This document shows, in pieces, positions 12,324 to 24,239 of a stretch of 64,000 bases of DNA. The notes below the pieces were generated by a model. It saw only the letters and a program-made list of their open reading frames with translations, was not told the DNA's origin and made no database searches. How positions within the stretch are numbered: position 1 is the stretch's first letter; the number at the start of each line of letters is the position of its first letter. This DNA comes from Datisca glomerata (lineage: Eukaryota; Streptophyta; Magnoliopsida; Cucurbitales; Datiscaceae), in assembly GCA_003255025.1 (NCBI GenBank), contig QANY01013250.1, forward strand, positions 2,217,023 through 2,281,022, in the 5' to 3' direction. The position numbers and the translations under genes were made by a program.

Positions 12324-13560
12324 TGTCGCTATCCCGTCTCTCAACTATTCTTAACGTGAACAATATTAACTGGCGATAATTACAGTGATTGGAAACACAA
12401 CGTTGATATCATACTGATGATTGAAAAACACAAATTCGTGCTCACCACCCCTTCTTGCTTTGAGCCTTTTAGTGAATCGATTCAAAAGGAAAATGATGCT
12501 TATGCTTAGCCATATATTACATATTGGCTTCTGTTAGCAATTTGTTGCAACTATAACATCAGAATTTTGAGACCGTCACTGATATGATGTTGAACATCAC
12601 CGAAATGTTAAGAGATCATGGTCATCAAGCCAGACAGACTGTTGTACGCAACCTTCATGAATTGTTGGATGGAACCTGGAACCCCGTCAGAGAACATATC
12701 ATGCTGGTAATAAGTTATCTGAATGAGATGAAGATCATGGGTGCTGAAGTTGATTGTGAGACTCAGGTGGATATGATCCTAGAGACTTTGCCTAGTACCT
12801 TTGAGAACTTCAAACTTAATTATTCGATGAATAAGCTGAAGTACTCACTTCTTGAGCTACAAGCTGCTGAGACTCTATTTCTGAAGGGCAAGAGAACGTC
12901 TGGAAAGGCTAACTTTACTGAAAGAAAGCCTCCCACTTCTGGCTCTAAGAAGAAACATAGAAAATGTCCAAGGAAAGCGAAGAAACAGAAGCCGAGAACT
13001 GCCAAAGGCAAGAGCACTGCGAGAGTAGATAAGTCGAAAGATAAGTGTCATCACTGTGGAACTGCTGGTCATTGGAAACACAGCTGCCCAAAGTACCTCA
13101 AAGGGTTGAGATCTAAAGATATAGTCATGGTTACTGAGGTTTGTTATGTAGCTGACTCTACTTTTTCTTGGATTGTAGACTCTGCTGCTGCTAACCATAT
13201 ATGTCGCTCCCTGCAGCGGTTGAGGGAAGTCAGAAGGCTTGACGAAGGCGAGTACAGCTTTCGTTGGGATAATGGAGCACTAATATCAGCCGTATCTGTG
13301 AGAACTTTTAAATTATGTTTTGAAAAATATTTTATTATTTTATGTGATGTTTATTATATTAGTTTTTTAGAACAATCTTATTTCTATTGGTGCATTAATT
13401 GAGAAAAGATTTGATCTTAAATTCATTGATAAAGATATTGGTAGTTTTAGAAATAAATATATCTTAAATTCATTGATAAAGATATTAATTACTGTTGCAC
13501 GCATGTTTAATAAACTGTTTCATGTAAAACCAATAGTTTCAAAGATATGTGCCACTGAAG
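12324..13560 (+). pseudogene. Copia element B gag with zinc knuckle and protease start
   Basis: Opens MSLSRLSTILNVNNINW, hits stops and a frameshift, then resumes in another frame (NYSDWKHNVDIILMIEKHKF), typical of copia gag. A longer open stretch (12584-13402) carries the rest of the gag domain and a basic region. It then has a CCHC zinc knuckle, CHHCGTAGHWKHSC (13048-13089), and the start of an aspartic protease. The protease motif reads WIVDSAAANHIC (about 13170-13205) where active copia elements have DSG, so the catalytic glycine is replaced. The fragment loses homology near 13300 and shifts frame again. Gag would form the virus-like particle; this copy cannot make an active protease. Confidence 0.85.
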
Positions 13561-13599
13561 TGAATAATGATTCACAAAGAGATAGTAAAAGGTTGTAGT

Positions 13600-14100
13600 A
13601 TGACTCAGCCGATCTAACCTATTTGTGGTACTTACACCTTGAGCATATTAGCCTGGACATGATTAACAGGCTTGTGAAGGATGGTCATTTCTAAACTTTA
13701 AATGTGAGATCACTACCTACATGCGAATCATGTATTGAAGGCAAAATGTTCAAGAGGTAGTTTTTAGGAAAATGTGAAAGAGCCATTCAATGCCGTGAAC
13801 TCATACACAGCAATGTATGTGGGCCATTGGATATCCAAGCAAGAGGAGGTTATGAATACTTCATAACCTTCACTGATGACTACTCACATTTTAGTCATGT
13901 TTATCTAATGCGTCAAAAGTCTGAAACCCTTAAAAAGTTCAAAGGGTATAAGGACTTGGTTGAAAAGTAATTAGAAAAATAAATCAAAATATTATGATCC
14001 GATCATGGTGGAGAGTACTTGCTAGGAGAGTTCAAAGACTTTCTTAAGAAAGAAGGTATTTTTTCTCAACTTACAACACATGATACGATTTTTCACACTT
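13600..14100 (+). pseudogene. Copia element B integrase remnant
   Basis: Shows the pre-integrase motif (YLWYLHLEHISLDMINRLV near 13620-13680, normally LWHLRLGH), a C-x2-C zinc pair (CESCIEGK), and the core start (GPLDIQARGGYEYFITFTDD near 13833-13885). The second catalytic region follows (SDHGGEYLLGEFKDFL near 14000-14040). Stops occur before CESC and after EK. The end of the core is replaced at about 14090 by AT-rich sequence. Confidence 0.85.
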
Positions 14101-14275
14101 TCAAATTAGTAGTATTTATAAAAATCAGGTGATATAAAAAAATTATACAAATCAGGTAAAACTTATTTAAAAACAAATAATAGATGAGTTAACGTATTTA
14201 TATGAGCTGAAAATTCAAGAGTTTTATTATTGATTTGACTTGATTTTGTTTAGAAATATTTAACTATCATATTTC
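14090..14275. other. AT-rich replacement inside element B integrase
   Basis: Element E reads continuously from 'cttataacacctgataag' to 'tctagggatatgcc'. In B, about 190 unrelated AT-rich bases stand in place of the homologous segment. It contains a direct repeat (aaatcaggt at 14130 and 14148). Origin unknown. Confidence 0.5.
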
Positions 14276-16215
14276 TTCTGGGGATATGCCTTGGTAACAA
14301 CAACATATATTCTAAACCAAGTTTCATCGAAGACAACGCCTGGTACACCATATGAAAGATGGTATGGACGAAAGTCGTCTATTAACCATTTTAAAATATG
14401 AGGGTCCCAGCACATGTTTTAAAACCAAATACATGCAAGTTGCCCAGTCGTTCATAATTATGCATGTTCGTAGGATATCCTAAAAGAATGAAGGGGTACA
14501 TCTTCCATAGTACGACTGACCATAAAATATTTGTTAGCACGAATACTCATTTTCTTGAAGAAGATTACATTAAAAGTGTTCAGCTGAGAAGCACAGTTGT
14601 GCTAAAGGAATTATTGAGTGGGATGACACCGACTCCCCAATCAATAGTGTTTCTAATTCAATAATGGAAGATCCATGACAGGAGCCGGAGCCTATGGAGC
14701 CTCGACGTAGTGGGAGGGTAGTGAGACAACCTAAGAGGTATATGTCCTAAAGCAAACTTATGGAAAAAAGCCATGAACGTTGAGATATATTCATTGTACT
14801 CGAACGAATTCTGGAAGCTTGTAGATCCTCCTGAAGGCGTAAAACCCGTAGGATACAAATAGATCTATAAGAAGAAAATAGGCCCAGATGGGAATGTAGA
14901 GACCTTCAAAGCTAGGCTAGTAACCAAGGGCTACACCCAAAAGGAAGGTATAAACTATAAAGATTCATTCTCGCCGGTGGCCGTGCTTAAATCCTTTGGT
15001 CCATTACTGCTGCCCTTGGTCCATTTATATGGCTCAACTAGATGAGTTCATGGAGAAAGACCAAGAGGGCAAAGTTTACGAACTGCATAAATCCATTTAT
15101 GGACTTAAGCAAGCGCCACGATCGTGGAATATTAGATTCGATGAAATCATTAAAAATTATGATTTGAACAGTTAGTGGACGAGCACTGTGTGTATAAGCT
15201 GATGCACAAAGGGAAGGTGATTTTTCTAGTCTTGTACGCAAATGATATTCTACTCATTGTGAATGATGTAGGAAAATTATCTAATGTGAACATTTAGCTT
15301 GCAAAACAATTTGATATGGAGGATATTGGAGAAGCTGCATTTGTCTTAGGTATTTAGAGCGTTCGAGATAGGAAGAACAAACAATTGGCACTGTTCTCAA
15401 GCATCTTATATTGATAAGGTGTTGGATCGCTTCAGTATGAAAAACTCCTAGAAATGATTTCTTCCTTTTAGACATGGAATCAAACTCTTCAATGAGCAGT
15501 CTCCCAAGACTCCTCAAGAGTAGGAAAACATGAGAAAGATTCTCTATACCTTAACCGTAGGAAGTCTCATGTATGTGATGCTTTACACTAGATAAGACAT
15601 TTGCTATGCCGTGGGTGTGGTGAGTCGTTTCCAATCTAATCCTGAAATCGAGCATTGGAATGCTGTCAAGCCTATCCTTAAGTATATGAGGAACAAGAAA
15701 CTACATGCTTGTTTATTTAGGTACTGACCTGATTATGATCGGGTATACTGATTCTGATTTCCAAGCAGACAATGATTCTAGGAGGTCCATTTCAGGATCG
15801 GTGTTCATCCTGAACGCTGGAGCAGTTGTATGGAGAAGTATCAAGCAATCTTGCGTTACTGATTCTATCATGAAAGCTGAATATGTGACAGCTTGTGAAG
15901 CTGCAAATGACGTTATATTGCTTAGGAAGTTTTTAAAGACTCTGGAAGTTGTTCCAAACGCTGATAAACCCATGACACTTTATTGTAATAATAGTGGGGT
16001 TGTAGGGAATTCTAAGGAACCTAGAAGTCATAAGAGATCCAATCACATAGAATGTAGATATCACCTGATTATAGAATTTGTTTAGCGTGGAGATGTTGTG
16101 GTTACGCATATTTTGATGGTCAACAACCTTGCAGATCCATTCACAAAGACTTTAAGCAATAAAGTTTTTTATGGTCATCTGAAGGGCTTGGGGATAAAAG
16201 ATTGTACATGCCTAC
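14276..16215 (+). pseudogene. Copia element B reverse transcriptase and RNase H remnant
   Basis: Begins with the integrase C-terminal and linker region (VGYPKRMKGYIFHSTTDHK near 14467), then reverse transcriptase from WKLVDPPEGVKPVGYK (14815). Roughly 90 bases covering the AFLNG region are missing near 15025. The catalytic motif reads YANDILL (15238-15258) instead of YVDDILL, losing a metal-binding aspartate. RNase H is open from 15705 to 16083 (GYTDSDFQADNDSRRSISGS, then KEPRSHKRSNHIECRYHL) and ends near DPFTKTL (about 16150). Multiple stops and frameshifts; inactive. Confidence 0.9.
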
Positions 16216-16220
16216 TTTAG

Positions 16221-16234
16221 TTCAAGTGGAATAT
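16221..16234 (+). other. Polypurine tract of copia element B
   Basis: TTCAAGTGGAATAT sits immediately before the 3' LTR and is a mutated form of CAAGTGGGAGAT as preserved in element E. Confidence 0.7.
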
Positions 16235-18161
16235 TGTTGGTATATGTCCATAAAATAGCGTGTAATAGCTATATTATTAGACTTTAGTTATTTTTCAGAC
16301 ATCAGTATTATTGAATTCTTATGAATAAATTGAAAGTTTTATTTTAAATTAAAGTGTGTTTATAAATTACTCAAGTCTCGGAACTTTTATCAATGAACGA
16401 ATAACGAAGAGAGATGCGTTTCTAGACGAACTCTTCTGAGAAAGTTCAGAATGATATTCACAGTCTTAGGATCGTCTGGACAATCGAATTTGATTACGAC
16501 TGTTAGATTGAACCAATGGACGTCAATCTTGGGACATGGGAGTGCAGACTCAAACGGTTAACCTAGATATGTTATGAACATGTTGAATAGACCGGTAACA
16601 AATTAGTTTAGAGCCCAAAATCGTTTACCAAGCTCTAAATCTAATTGTTACACCTTAAGGGTATTTTCATAATTACATTAATCCTAAAGTGAATATGTAG
16701 CTTGACTTAGTTAGTTGCAATATTTGATATGTCAAATGAGTGGGTTCGAATTAGCGGACGATACCTCGGCTGTTGGGATTGTAAGTCAATTAAGTTGAAA
16801 TTACGTGATTCACATGTATAGAAGTCCGTTGTTCGATTGTGAAAGTGATAATATCATCTTATGCTTTATTAATGGGTGTGTAAATAAATTAACCTGGCCA
16901 GATATTCAATGAATTGAGTCGTTGATTAAAACTTATGAATTGTACGTGACAATTCATTACTATGTCTTTCTTATTCACAGTCAATAAAAGAGTTAAGGAA
17001 ATAATAACAAGAGGGGTAAAATGATAATTTTATATCCCGCTCTTGTTAGTGATATTCACGATGGATATTATGTTAAAATATTCTGTGTACCGTGAAAATA
17101 AAAGGGTTTATTACATCAACAAAAAATATAGCGTGCATGAATTGAGAGTTGATTCGGCATCGAACCTATATTGGAGTCGTACGATGTCAGGATTAAATAT
17201 GTCAGGAATTTATGAAGATAAATTCACCGGGTATTTTAATCCTTAACTTTGTTCACGTGGGTTCATTTGGTCTCAGAAATAGCTCATGAGAACAGGAATA
17301 AAGAAACAAAGTAAATTGGATCAAAATGTGTTTTGGTATCAAAGCATATTTCTCACACCTATATGTGATGAGTGATGTTACTTAATTAGTTAAGTATGAT
17401 TATATGTATTGAAATTAATTAATTTATTGTTCTCTAATTATTGGATAATTAGTAAATAAAAAAATTAATTAATTAATTGATAATGAACAATTAATTTATC
17501 AATTGGATTGATGAATCTCGATACAACTCAAACTTTAGAGAATATTGCAATTTTCGGCAATCATGAATATATGGGGTGAATTTTTAAAAATTTAAAAATA
17601 TATAGGTATATTTGTAAATATTAAAAATTATATTTTATCAATATCTAATATCAATTTGATTGTAGATATATCTTGTATCAGATACAGTTGCTTGTTAACA
17701 AAGCAAAAAAAAAAAACGTTTTCCCCTCGCTCCCTATTGCCGTCAAAATTTATATTGAAGGAGAAAATTTTTTATTTTTCTTCTTCAATCGTTTTGAGAG
17801 CCCATACTCAAAATTTTGGTGAGATATATTTCTGAAATTAACAAGCGGTTATTGATCGACGAAATTCGTAAATTGTTATTGGAGTTCAAGTGCGTGATTC
17901 AGATCCCGAAACTTGAAGAACACGAAGAACGCTCGAAAGAATTTCGCCAGTTCAGAAATTCTTCGCTACAAGATATGTGTGAAAAAATTGTTTCTAAACT
18001 TATCTTTTCGTTTAATATCGTGTATCCATAACCGCACGTTGTTTGGCTTTAAGTTATTTAATTTGATTAAATAATTAATTAAATTTTTTTATATTCCGCT
18101 CACGAACCGTTTGTGGTTCAAATTTATTTTTAATTAATTTTAAAACCAACTAGTCCAAGCA
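16235..18161 (+). mobile_element. Copia element B, complete 3' LTR
   Basis: Starts TGTTGGTATATGTCC and ends about CTAGTCCAAGCA; 1927 bp. It is the best full-length reference here for a family also represented at 9797-10776, 48582-50484, 54566-56113 and 63600-64000. A 71-codon open stretch at 17816-18031 lies in the U5-like part but is broken in the other copies, so I do not treat it as a gene. Confidence 0.85.
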
Positions 18162-18843
18162 ATCTCATCCCTCTATCTTTCAGCCGTCAATTCAGTCGTA
18201 GCCATGTAATCAACTCTCGTAATTAAAATCTCCTTTTCCACATTCTCGTGCGGTGAAGATCTCCTTATGGTCTTTTGATGGATCATTTCCATTCATGTGA
18301 CACAATGGAGATTTTCCACCTGTTCACTAGAAATTCTTGTAGTGGTGCTCTCTATTTATATTTTATAATAAGGATCATTAGTGCGAAAACCCCAAATATA
18401 TTATAGGCATACATAAAGACACAAAGCTGGGAGTATCATAAAAATATTAATCCCATTGTCGTGGATAAAAATGACTTTTGGCAAGAATGACCTATTATAG
18501 AAATATTATGTAAAAATGACTGCCGAAAAGTTTTAGATGCAAATATAACTTTTTACTAATATTATATAGTGATTAAATATTAAATTTTAAAAATCCATTT
18601 ATCAATATCATTTTTATATATTAAAATTATAAAGTTCATTCTTTAATATAATTTCGTTGAAAATAAGAGAAAATAAGGATGAATAGAAGGAGCCCACTAC
18701 TATAACAACACAGGAAAGAAGACGAGCGGAAGTTCAGTTCTTCTTCTTCTTCTGCAGCGGACAGAGAAAATTGGAATAGATCGTTTGCCGGTGATAAATC
18801 TTTTCCTACAGAAACTTTTCTTTTTGGCTCTCTTTGCGTTCAA
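18162..18843. other. Spacer and likely promoter/5' leader of the ESSS-like gene
   Basis: AT-rich spacer without coding sequence. The final ~130 bases (18710-18843) are GC-richer with a CTT run (18739-18755) typical of a plant 5' untranslated leader ahead of the ATG at 18844. Confidence 0.4.
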
Positions 18844-19358
18844 ATGGCCAGCGGTTGGAAAAGAACAGTGGGAGATGTGAGGTCATTTATAGGGAATTCG
18901 ATGGGAGGTCTTAGAGGCGGAAGTAATCTTGCTTCCTGGGTTGTTGCTGGAACCCTTGCTTATTTCCTCTGGGTCAAGCCCTCTCAAGACCTCAAACGAC
19001 AACAAGAGGTTTGTTTCTTCTCCATCTTTTACTTCTCATTCATAATTGTTCTCTTTTAATTTCGAACGTCTGATTTCTTTTGCTGAAAATTTAGGGCTGT
19101 TCTTTCTTTTCTTTTTTTTTTTAAGGAAAAAGCTGCTCTCGCTGCTTCGGATCCTCATCGATACATTGAGAAACGAAGACCAATTCCTGATCCTCAGGTA
19201 TTTTTACAGCTTCTTCGTTGCTTACTATTTTTGGAACTTGTTGATCGATTTACCTTAACAATTGAATGTGCAGCTTTAAGTTTGTTTTTTCTTTTTCTTT
19301 TCAGGAAACTGGTTTAATATACGGCAACAAAAACAAACAGTGGAAACCGGATGAATAA
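18844..19358 (+). CDS. Small single-pass protein, probable complex I ESSS/NDUFB11 subunit
   Basis: Three exons: 18844-19008 (55 codons), 19126-19197 (24 codons) and 19305-19358 (17 codons plus stop). All introns are GT-AG in phase 0, giving 96 residues. The N-terminus (MASGWKRTVGDVRSFIGNSM) is basic and glycine-rich. One hydrophobic segment, about residues 29-44 (LASWVVAGTLAYFLWV), is followed by a charged tail (SDPHRYIEKRRPIPDPQ) and a short hydrophilic end. It matches a conserved plant family that I recall being annotated as the ESSS (NDUFB11-like) accessory subunit of mitochondrial NADH:ubiquinone oxidoreductase. In that role it sits in the membrane arm and has no catalysis of its own. Gene structure and conservation are seen directly; the complex I role is from memory of the family. 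Alternative: an uncharacterised mitochondrial membrane protein. Confidence 0.8.
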
Positions 19359-20505
19359 TTTGATCATACTGCAATCTGTGAGTGAGCTCTACTGCGTTTT
19401 AGATAATTCACCTTTTTAGGTCAGGTGTTGTTTTCATATCTCTGTACATCTGTTGAATAATAAGCTTTATTAAATTTTCACAAGCAATAAGATATCTAGT
19501 TTTCAAAACTGTCTTAATTCAATCTCTGTGGCTGATCGTTAGTACATGGTTCTATGTATAATCGATATGTTCCTTGTTTAACCTTGATAAATCAATTTAA
19601 TATCCAGATAAATGATTATGTCTGGATTGACACTAATTTGAGTACTCTTTAGTGGCTTTTTGTATAGCTTCTGGTCTCAATTCAGTTTTATGAAGCAAAC
19701 TGTTAGAATTTGCTTTTAGCTTCTGCCTTTTTTCAGTGAGCCGAATTCATGGCAGTACCAACCTTTATTGTTCAGTGGACCCAAGAAAATAAGTTGAAGT
19801 ACTACAATCCCTATCTTTAATAAAACTTTGGATGATTAACGTCTGATTGCAATAAATTTTCTCTGAGGGAACACTGGAGCTGAACCTAAAGTTTTGGACA
19901 AAATATTGCTGCGAGCCTGCTACTATAGTGTTTCTTCTTTAGGTCTGTCTACTATTAGAAGGTGCTATGAAAGATGACTCGGTGAGATCATGGTGTATGT
20001 ACAGAGCATTTGAGAGACTATTTTTCTCCCGGTAAGGTATTGTTAATTTAACATAGAATTTTACCAAACCACAGGGATGGGATGACCACCAGAAAACAAC
20101 ATTAGTTAACTCATTTGGGAGGGTTAATAAAGACTGCTACTTATTATGAACGATTAACCGTATGCTATTGAAAGAGAAGCAAATTAAAACGTCAAAGAAC
20201 CAATAGTCTTCATAAAACTACTTTACAATCCCCCGTGGGCTTCCTCCTACAAATCACATAGCGGACATCAATTCACACCGTGATCGGTTATAATGTGACT
20301 GTCTCTGAATGTCACGGGGAAGATGAACCCACTAATTATTACAAATGTAGTCATAATGTGATAATGTGTCCCTGATGAATGTCACGTAGGAAGATAAGCT
20401 CACTAATTACAAAAGTGGGTCACAACTGCTACATGACAGTCATTAGACAGTCACATACTGGAGGGGCCACTTCTCCATATAATTTCACCAAATTGAGAGC
20501 CTTTT
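19359..20505. other. Convergent intergenic region
   Basis: The 3' ends of the ESSS-like and FAR1-related genes face each other here. No coding sequence seen. An imperfect ~75-base tandem duplication at 20290-20430 shares 'gaatgtcac', 'ggaagat' and 'cactaatta' blocks in both halves. Confidence 0.5.
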
Positions 20506-22831
20506 TTAAGTTATCAATCTGAGTCTCATGTTCTGAACTCTGACTGATATCTTCATCTTCTGTTCTTCCATATCTTTCAGAACCGAAAGCAGCTTTGCTT
20601 TATATGCTTCGCATTTCCGACTCGCCTTTTCCAGTGCAGCACTTAATTCCTCTATCTTTTTGTCGTCATCCTACAACATTTGAAACCCATATCCCAAGTG
20701 AGAGAGAGAGAGAGAGAGAGAGAGCTTGTATAAGAAAAGAACTGACCATTGAACAAGACTGAATTTGCTTATTTATCCCTGGACAAAGAATGTTAACAGC
20801 GGCAACTCTTTTTGCAGCTTCGTGAAGAGCATCCATTGCCACGTTATAAACTTCCATAGATTTCGCTCCTTGCTCTACATATTTGATGGCTTCCCGACTC
20901 AGATTCTCATAACGAGCAGCAGACGATTCCTGTAAATTACTAGACAACCCAAGGATATTCTCATCCAACAAAACTCCATTCTTGGCATTCCTTGTCCACC
21001 TTTTCAATATGTAATGCGATGGAAGCGTTAGAACGTTTGTTACTCTAAACACTGCCAAAACATGTCTACATATTATACCTGAGAACTCGAACATTTGGCA
21101 GCTACAATTAGCTTTTTTTTCAAAAACTTTGAACCTGACAAAGTGAGCTTTCTTATCTTCCCCGAATTTGGCCACCCTGTATATAGTTTCAGATCTTGTG
21201 TCATCCATAATTAGCGCTCGATAAGTTAGAGTCTCAACTAATTCCTCTTGGAATTTCAGAAATATCTTTCTTGTGTAAACATTTGCTACTTGTTTTTCCA
21301 TGGGAGATGGTGTATTAAGAGCTGGTTCTGTGTTAACCATATCATAATCCGCCTTTACTTCTTTTTCATACCAAGTGGCTGTTGCTTTCTCGTACTGCTT
21401 AATCAGCACCTGAATATTAGTTGATGCGTTTACATAACCATCAAAGTATGAGTTTATATTATTATCACTTCCCTGTGTTATGGTTATTTCCCCGAAGAAT
21501 GTATCGCGGAGATAAACAGGAACCCATTGTTGGCGAGCATTGTACATGGACACAAGCCATTCATTGTCAGTGAGTTGATATCTTTGGAGAAGGGGTTCCC
21601 AACTTGCCTCAAATTCATCAATCGTCTCACTCACATTGATGCAACTCTGGAAGTCAGCTTCAAAGTTTGGGTTTTCAAGATACACATCACAAAGTCTTTC
21701 CTGCGCTTCTCTGAAGACATTCCACTTGCAAAATCTATGGCGAGTTCGCGGGAATACTTGCTCAACAGCTGCTCCTATGATCCTATCCTGGACCGTTGTT
21801 ATTGACACGGGATGGCGAGTGGACATTGCAGCTAACCAAGTATGGAACAGCCAAATAAATGAGGACTCTGATTCATTCAAGAGTAAAGCACAACCAAACA
21901 GAACTGGCTGTCCATGGTGGCTCCACCCAGTAAATGGAGCAAAGGGTATCCTGTATCGATTTGTTCTATATGTTGTATCAAATGTTACAGTGTCCCCAAA
22001 GTAGTTATAATTCCTTTTTGAAGTTGAATCAGCCCAGAAGATATTTCCACTTGAGTTCTCAAAATCACCTTGGACTGCATAAAAGAAGCCGGGATCCTCA
22101 CTCTGCATTTGCTTTAAATAATCGAAAACAAGCTGACCCCCACTTCCCAGACTTCTCTGTCTACTACTGCTACTCATGTAATTCTGGCAATCTACTTTAG
22201 TGAAACCAACATTATGAATCCCACCAGACTCTTTAATAAGCACAGACATTACCCCACTAGGGCCCATCCCCGCCGCTTGAAGGGTATCGATCAAGCTCCG
22301 AGCAGGACCAGATACATGCCTGTGTGAGCGGAGGCAATGAACTTTATCAGGCGGCACAAGCTCGTGATTGTGTTCCTTAACAAGTTTCGACACAGCCCAT
22401 TTCCCAGAGCCCTGTTTCTTCACGGTCATCTGTGCCTTACAACCAACTCTCGTGATAGCACGCTGCCGTTTGGACCTATTCTCAACTCCTTCCCGTCGAA
22501 AGCCTTCACGGGAACAAACTATCTGGCGGCAGATGATGGAGCCATCACGACGGGACCTCTGATACACACTAACACGGGTGCTGAAACCAATCCGCCTAGC
22601 ATAAGAATTATAGAAAATGCGGGCAGCCCGTTCAGACTCAAATTCTAAGCCCTTAAATGGTACGAGATTTGGGTCCCCATTGGACGTTGTGAAATGGGGA
22701 GACCCACAAGAATTAGAAGATTGAGCTAAATCATATCCACAATCTTCATAGTTATTATCGTCTGGGTGTTCTAGGTCGAGGGCAGTAGCTTCGTCCTCAG
22801 CGGAAGCACCACCTACGTCGAATTCCACCAT
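20506..22831 (-). CDS. FAR1-RELATED SEQUENCE (FRS5-like) transcription factor
   Basis: Two exons: 22831-20747 (695 codons) and 20670-20506 (54 codons plus stop), total 749 residues. The 76-bp GT-AG intron is 20671-20746. A FAR1 DNA-binding domain (about 61-160) has zinc ligands C106, C131, H154, H156. A MULE transposase-derived core (about 240-500) retains D285 in TFDTTY and D349. A SWIM zinc finger is C576-x-C578...C588-x-H590. The C-terminal coiled coil (697-749) contains KIEELSAALEKASRKCEAYK. FAR1/FHY3 proteins are nuclear regulators domesticated from Mutator-like transposases; the closest member I recall is FRS5. The start ATG is the first in frame and fits an acidic FRS N-terminus. Reading through the intron would give a 721-residue form with an unrelated tail and no coiled coil. 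Target genes cannot be read from sequence. Confidence 0.93.
20699..20724. repeat. (GA/CT)n microsatellite in the FRS intron
   Basis: About 13 GA units occupy a third of the 76-bp intron; on the gene strand they form a CT tract in the middle of the intron and may help define the pyrimidine-rich signal. Confidence 0.95.
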
Positions 22832-22984
22832 ATCATTCGCAATGTTGACAGGTTCGAAAACCAGGAATGATTGTGAGTGAAGACAGAAGAAGATTATATA
22901 GTCATCACTCGATCGGTTTCAAGAATCCTTCAACTGGGGAAGTGTAGGGCTATGAGAATTACCGCAACAGTGCAACTAAGGAGT

Positions 22985-23014
22985 TAGAGAGAGAGAGAGA
23001 GAGAGAGAGAGAGT
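22985..23014. repeat. (GA)n microsatellite in FRS 5' leader region
   Basis: About 15 GA units, 155-180 bases upstream of the FRS start codon; CT-rich on the gene strand, as is common in plant leaders. Confidence 0.95.
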
Positions 23015-23189
23015 AACTGACTGACCGAAGATCGAGACTGAACAGTGCCAATTTGAGGAGTTCAGTGAGTGAGCAGCGACTCCCAGTGAGTAAACTCCAA
23101 GTGGTGAAAAAAAAAAGTTTCTTTCGAGGAAAAGAAACGATTTTTTTCACTCAGTACCGGTAGGGAGGGAGGGNTTGTGTTTCAGTTTT

Positions 23190-23804
23190 GGGTTTTTGGC
23201 TAAACTAAACCTCTAAAAAAATTTAAATGATTAAACTATAATATTCCTTTAATTTTGGTTAAACTATACTCATAGCCCACCATTTATCATGTTCAAGATG
23301 ACATGAATACTTGATCGTCTTGTAATAAATCGTGATGTGTTATACGATTATCTTTGTACTCACCGTGTAATGTATAAGATGACTATAAGATCATCTTGTA
23401 ATAAACCGTGAAGTGTCCATATCGTCTTGAACACTTCATGATGCATTACAAGACGATCGTACAGTCACATTGTACACTTCATGATGTGTTACATGATTAT
23501 CTTATAGTTATCGTATAATGTATAAAATGACTACGAGATCGTCTTGTAATAAATCTTGAAGTAGTCAAGACGTTCTTGACTTGAACACTTGATTTGATGT
23601 TGCGTAATAATTTGAAATTAAATATAAATAAATATGAAGTTTGACTGTTGATATTTGATTTGATGTTGTGTAAGAATGATATAAAGAGGAAACGATGGAG
23701 AAAAACTTAGTGGATGATGGGCCATGAGTATAGTTCAGTCAAAATTAGAGAAAAATGTATTTTAGCCATTTAGGTTTCTAGGAGTCTAGTTTAGGTAAAA
23801 ACCC
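23190..23804. mobile_element. Non-autonomous Mutator-like element with 9-bp target duplication
   Basis: 615 bp, flanked by exact 9-bp direct repeats TTCAGTTTT (23181-23189 and 23805-23813). Imperfect terminal inverted repeats of about 90 bases start GGGTTTTTGGCTAAACTA at the left and (reverse complement) GGGTTTTTACCTAAACTA at the right. No coding sequence. The interior carries a large palindrome around 23388-23450 (CATCTTGTAAT...GTGAAGTGT against ACACTTCA...ATTACAAGACG) and further copies of the same words. Long TIRs with a 9-bp duplication are the hallmark of Mutator-like elements. It lies about 350 bp upstream of the FRS start codon. Confidence 0.9.
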
Positions 23805-23813
23805 TTCAGTTTT

Positions 23814-24239
23814 GAGGATGATTTGAGTCATCACATTGAGCAGTATTCTGGTGCGTACTCAAGAGTCAACGTCAACAACATATTAATTTATGTTTCAATC
23901 TAATTATTATTGGAAATTTATATGAATAATTCTATACAAAGAAAATAATTTATTAATTATGTGTCAATTATTTGTATATTTATGACTCAGAGATATATAT
24001 GCTTGTGTGCAATACTAAAATACATTTTAAATGGTTTTCGTCAAATAAATAATAGTTTAAATACATTCAAGTGAGTTCACACAAAGCAAACTCACCCAGA
24101 GAATTAACGAGCTGAGCCACTAATAAAAAGTATGTCGGCCTTAAAATCTCCCTCTCATCTCACTTGGAATAAGTAAATCTAGTAATAATAAGTTGTTGCC
24201 TCATATTTGAGCTATACGTCGGATCCTTGGGTGACGGTG
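23814..24239. other. Intergenic, nothing recognised
   Basis: AT-rich sequence without open frames or clear repeats. Confidence 0.5.

Noticed and set aside
17816..18031. 71-codon frame in the B 3' LTR (MVRYISEINKRLLIDE...)
   Set aside because: Lies in the U5-like LTR end; the equivalent in other LTR copies is interrupted, so coding is unlikely.
21527..22648. Several + strand frames over the FRS gene
   Set aside because: Antisense shadows of the FRS exon.
22959..23150. 63-codon - strand frame in FRS leader
   Set aside because: Made of Ser-Leu repeats from the GA microsatellite and low-complexity sequence; no homology recognised.
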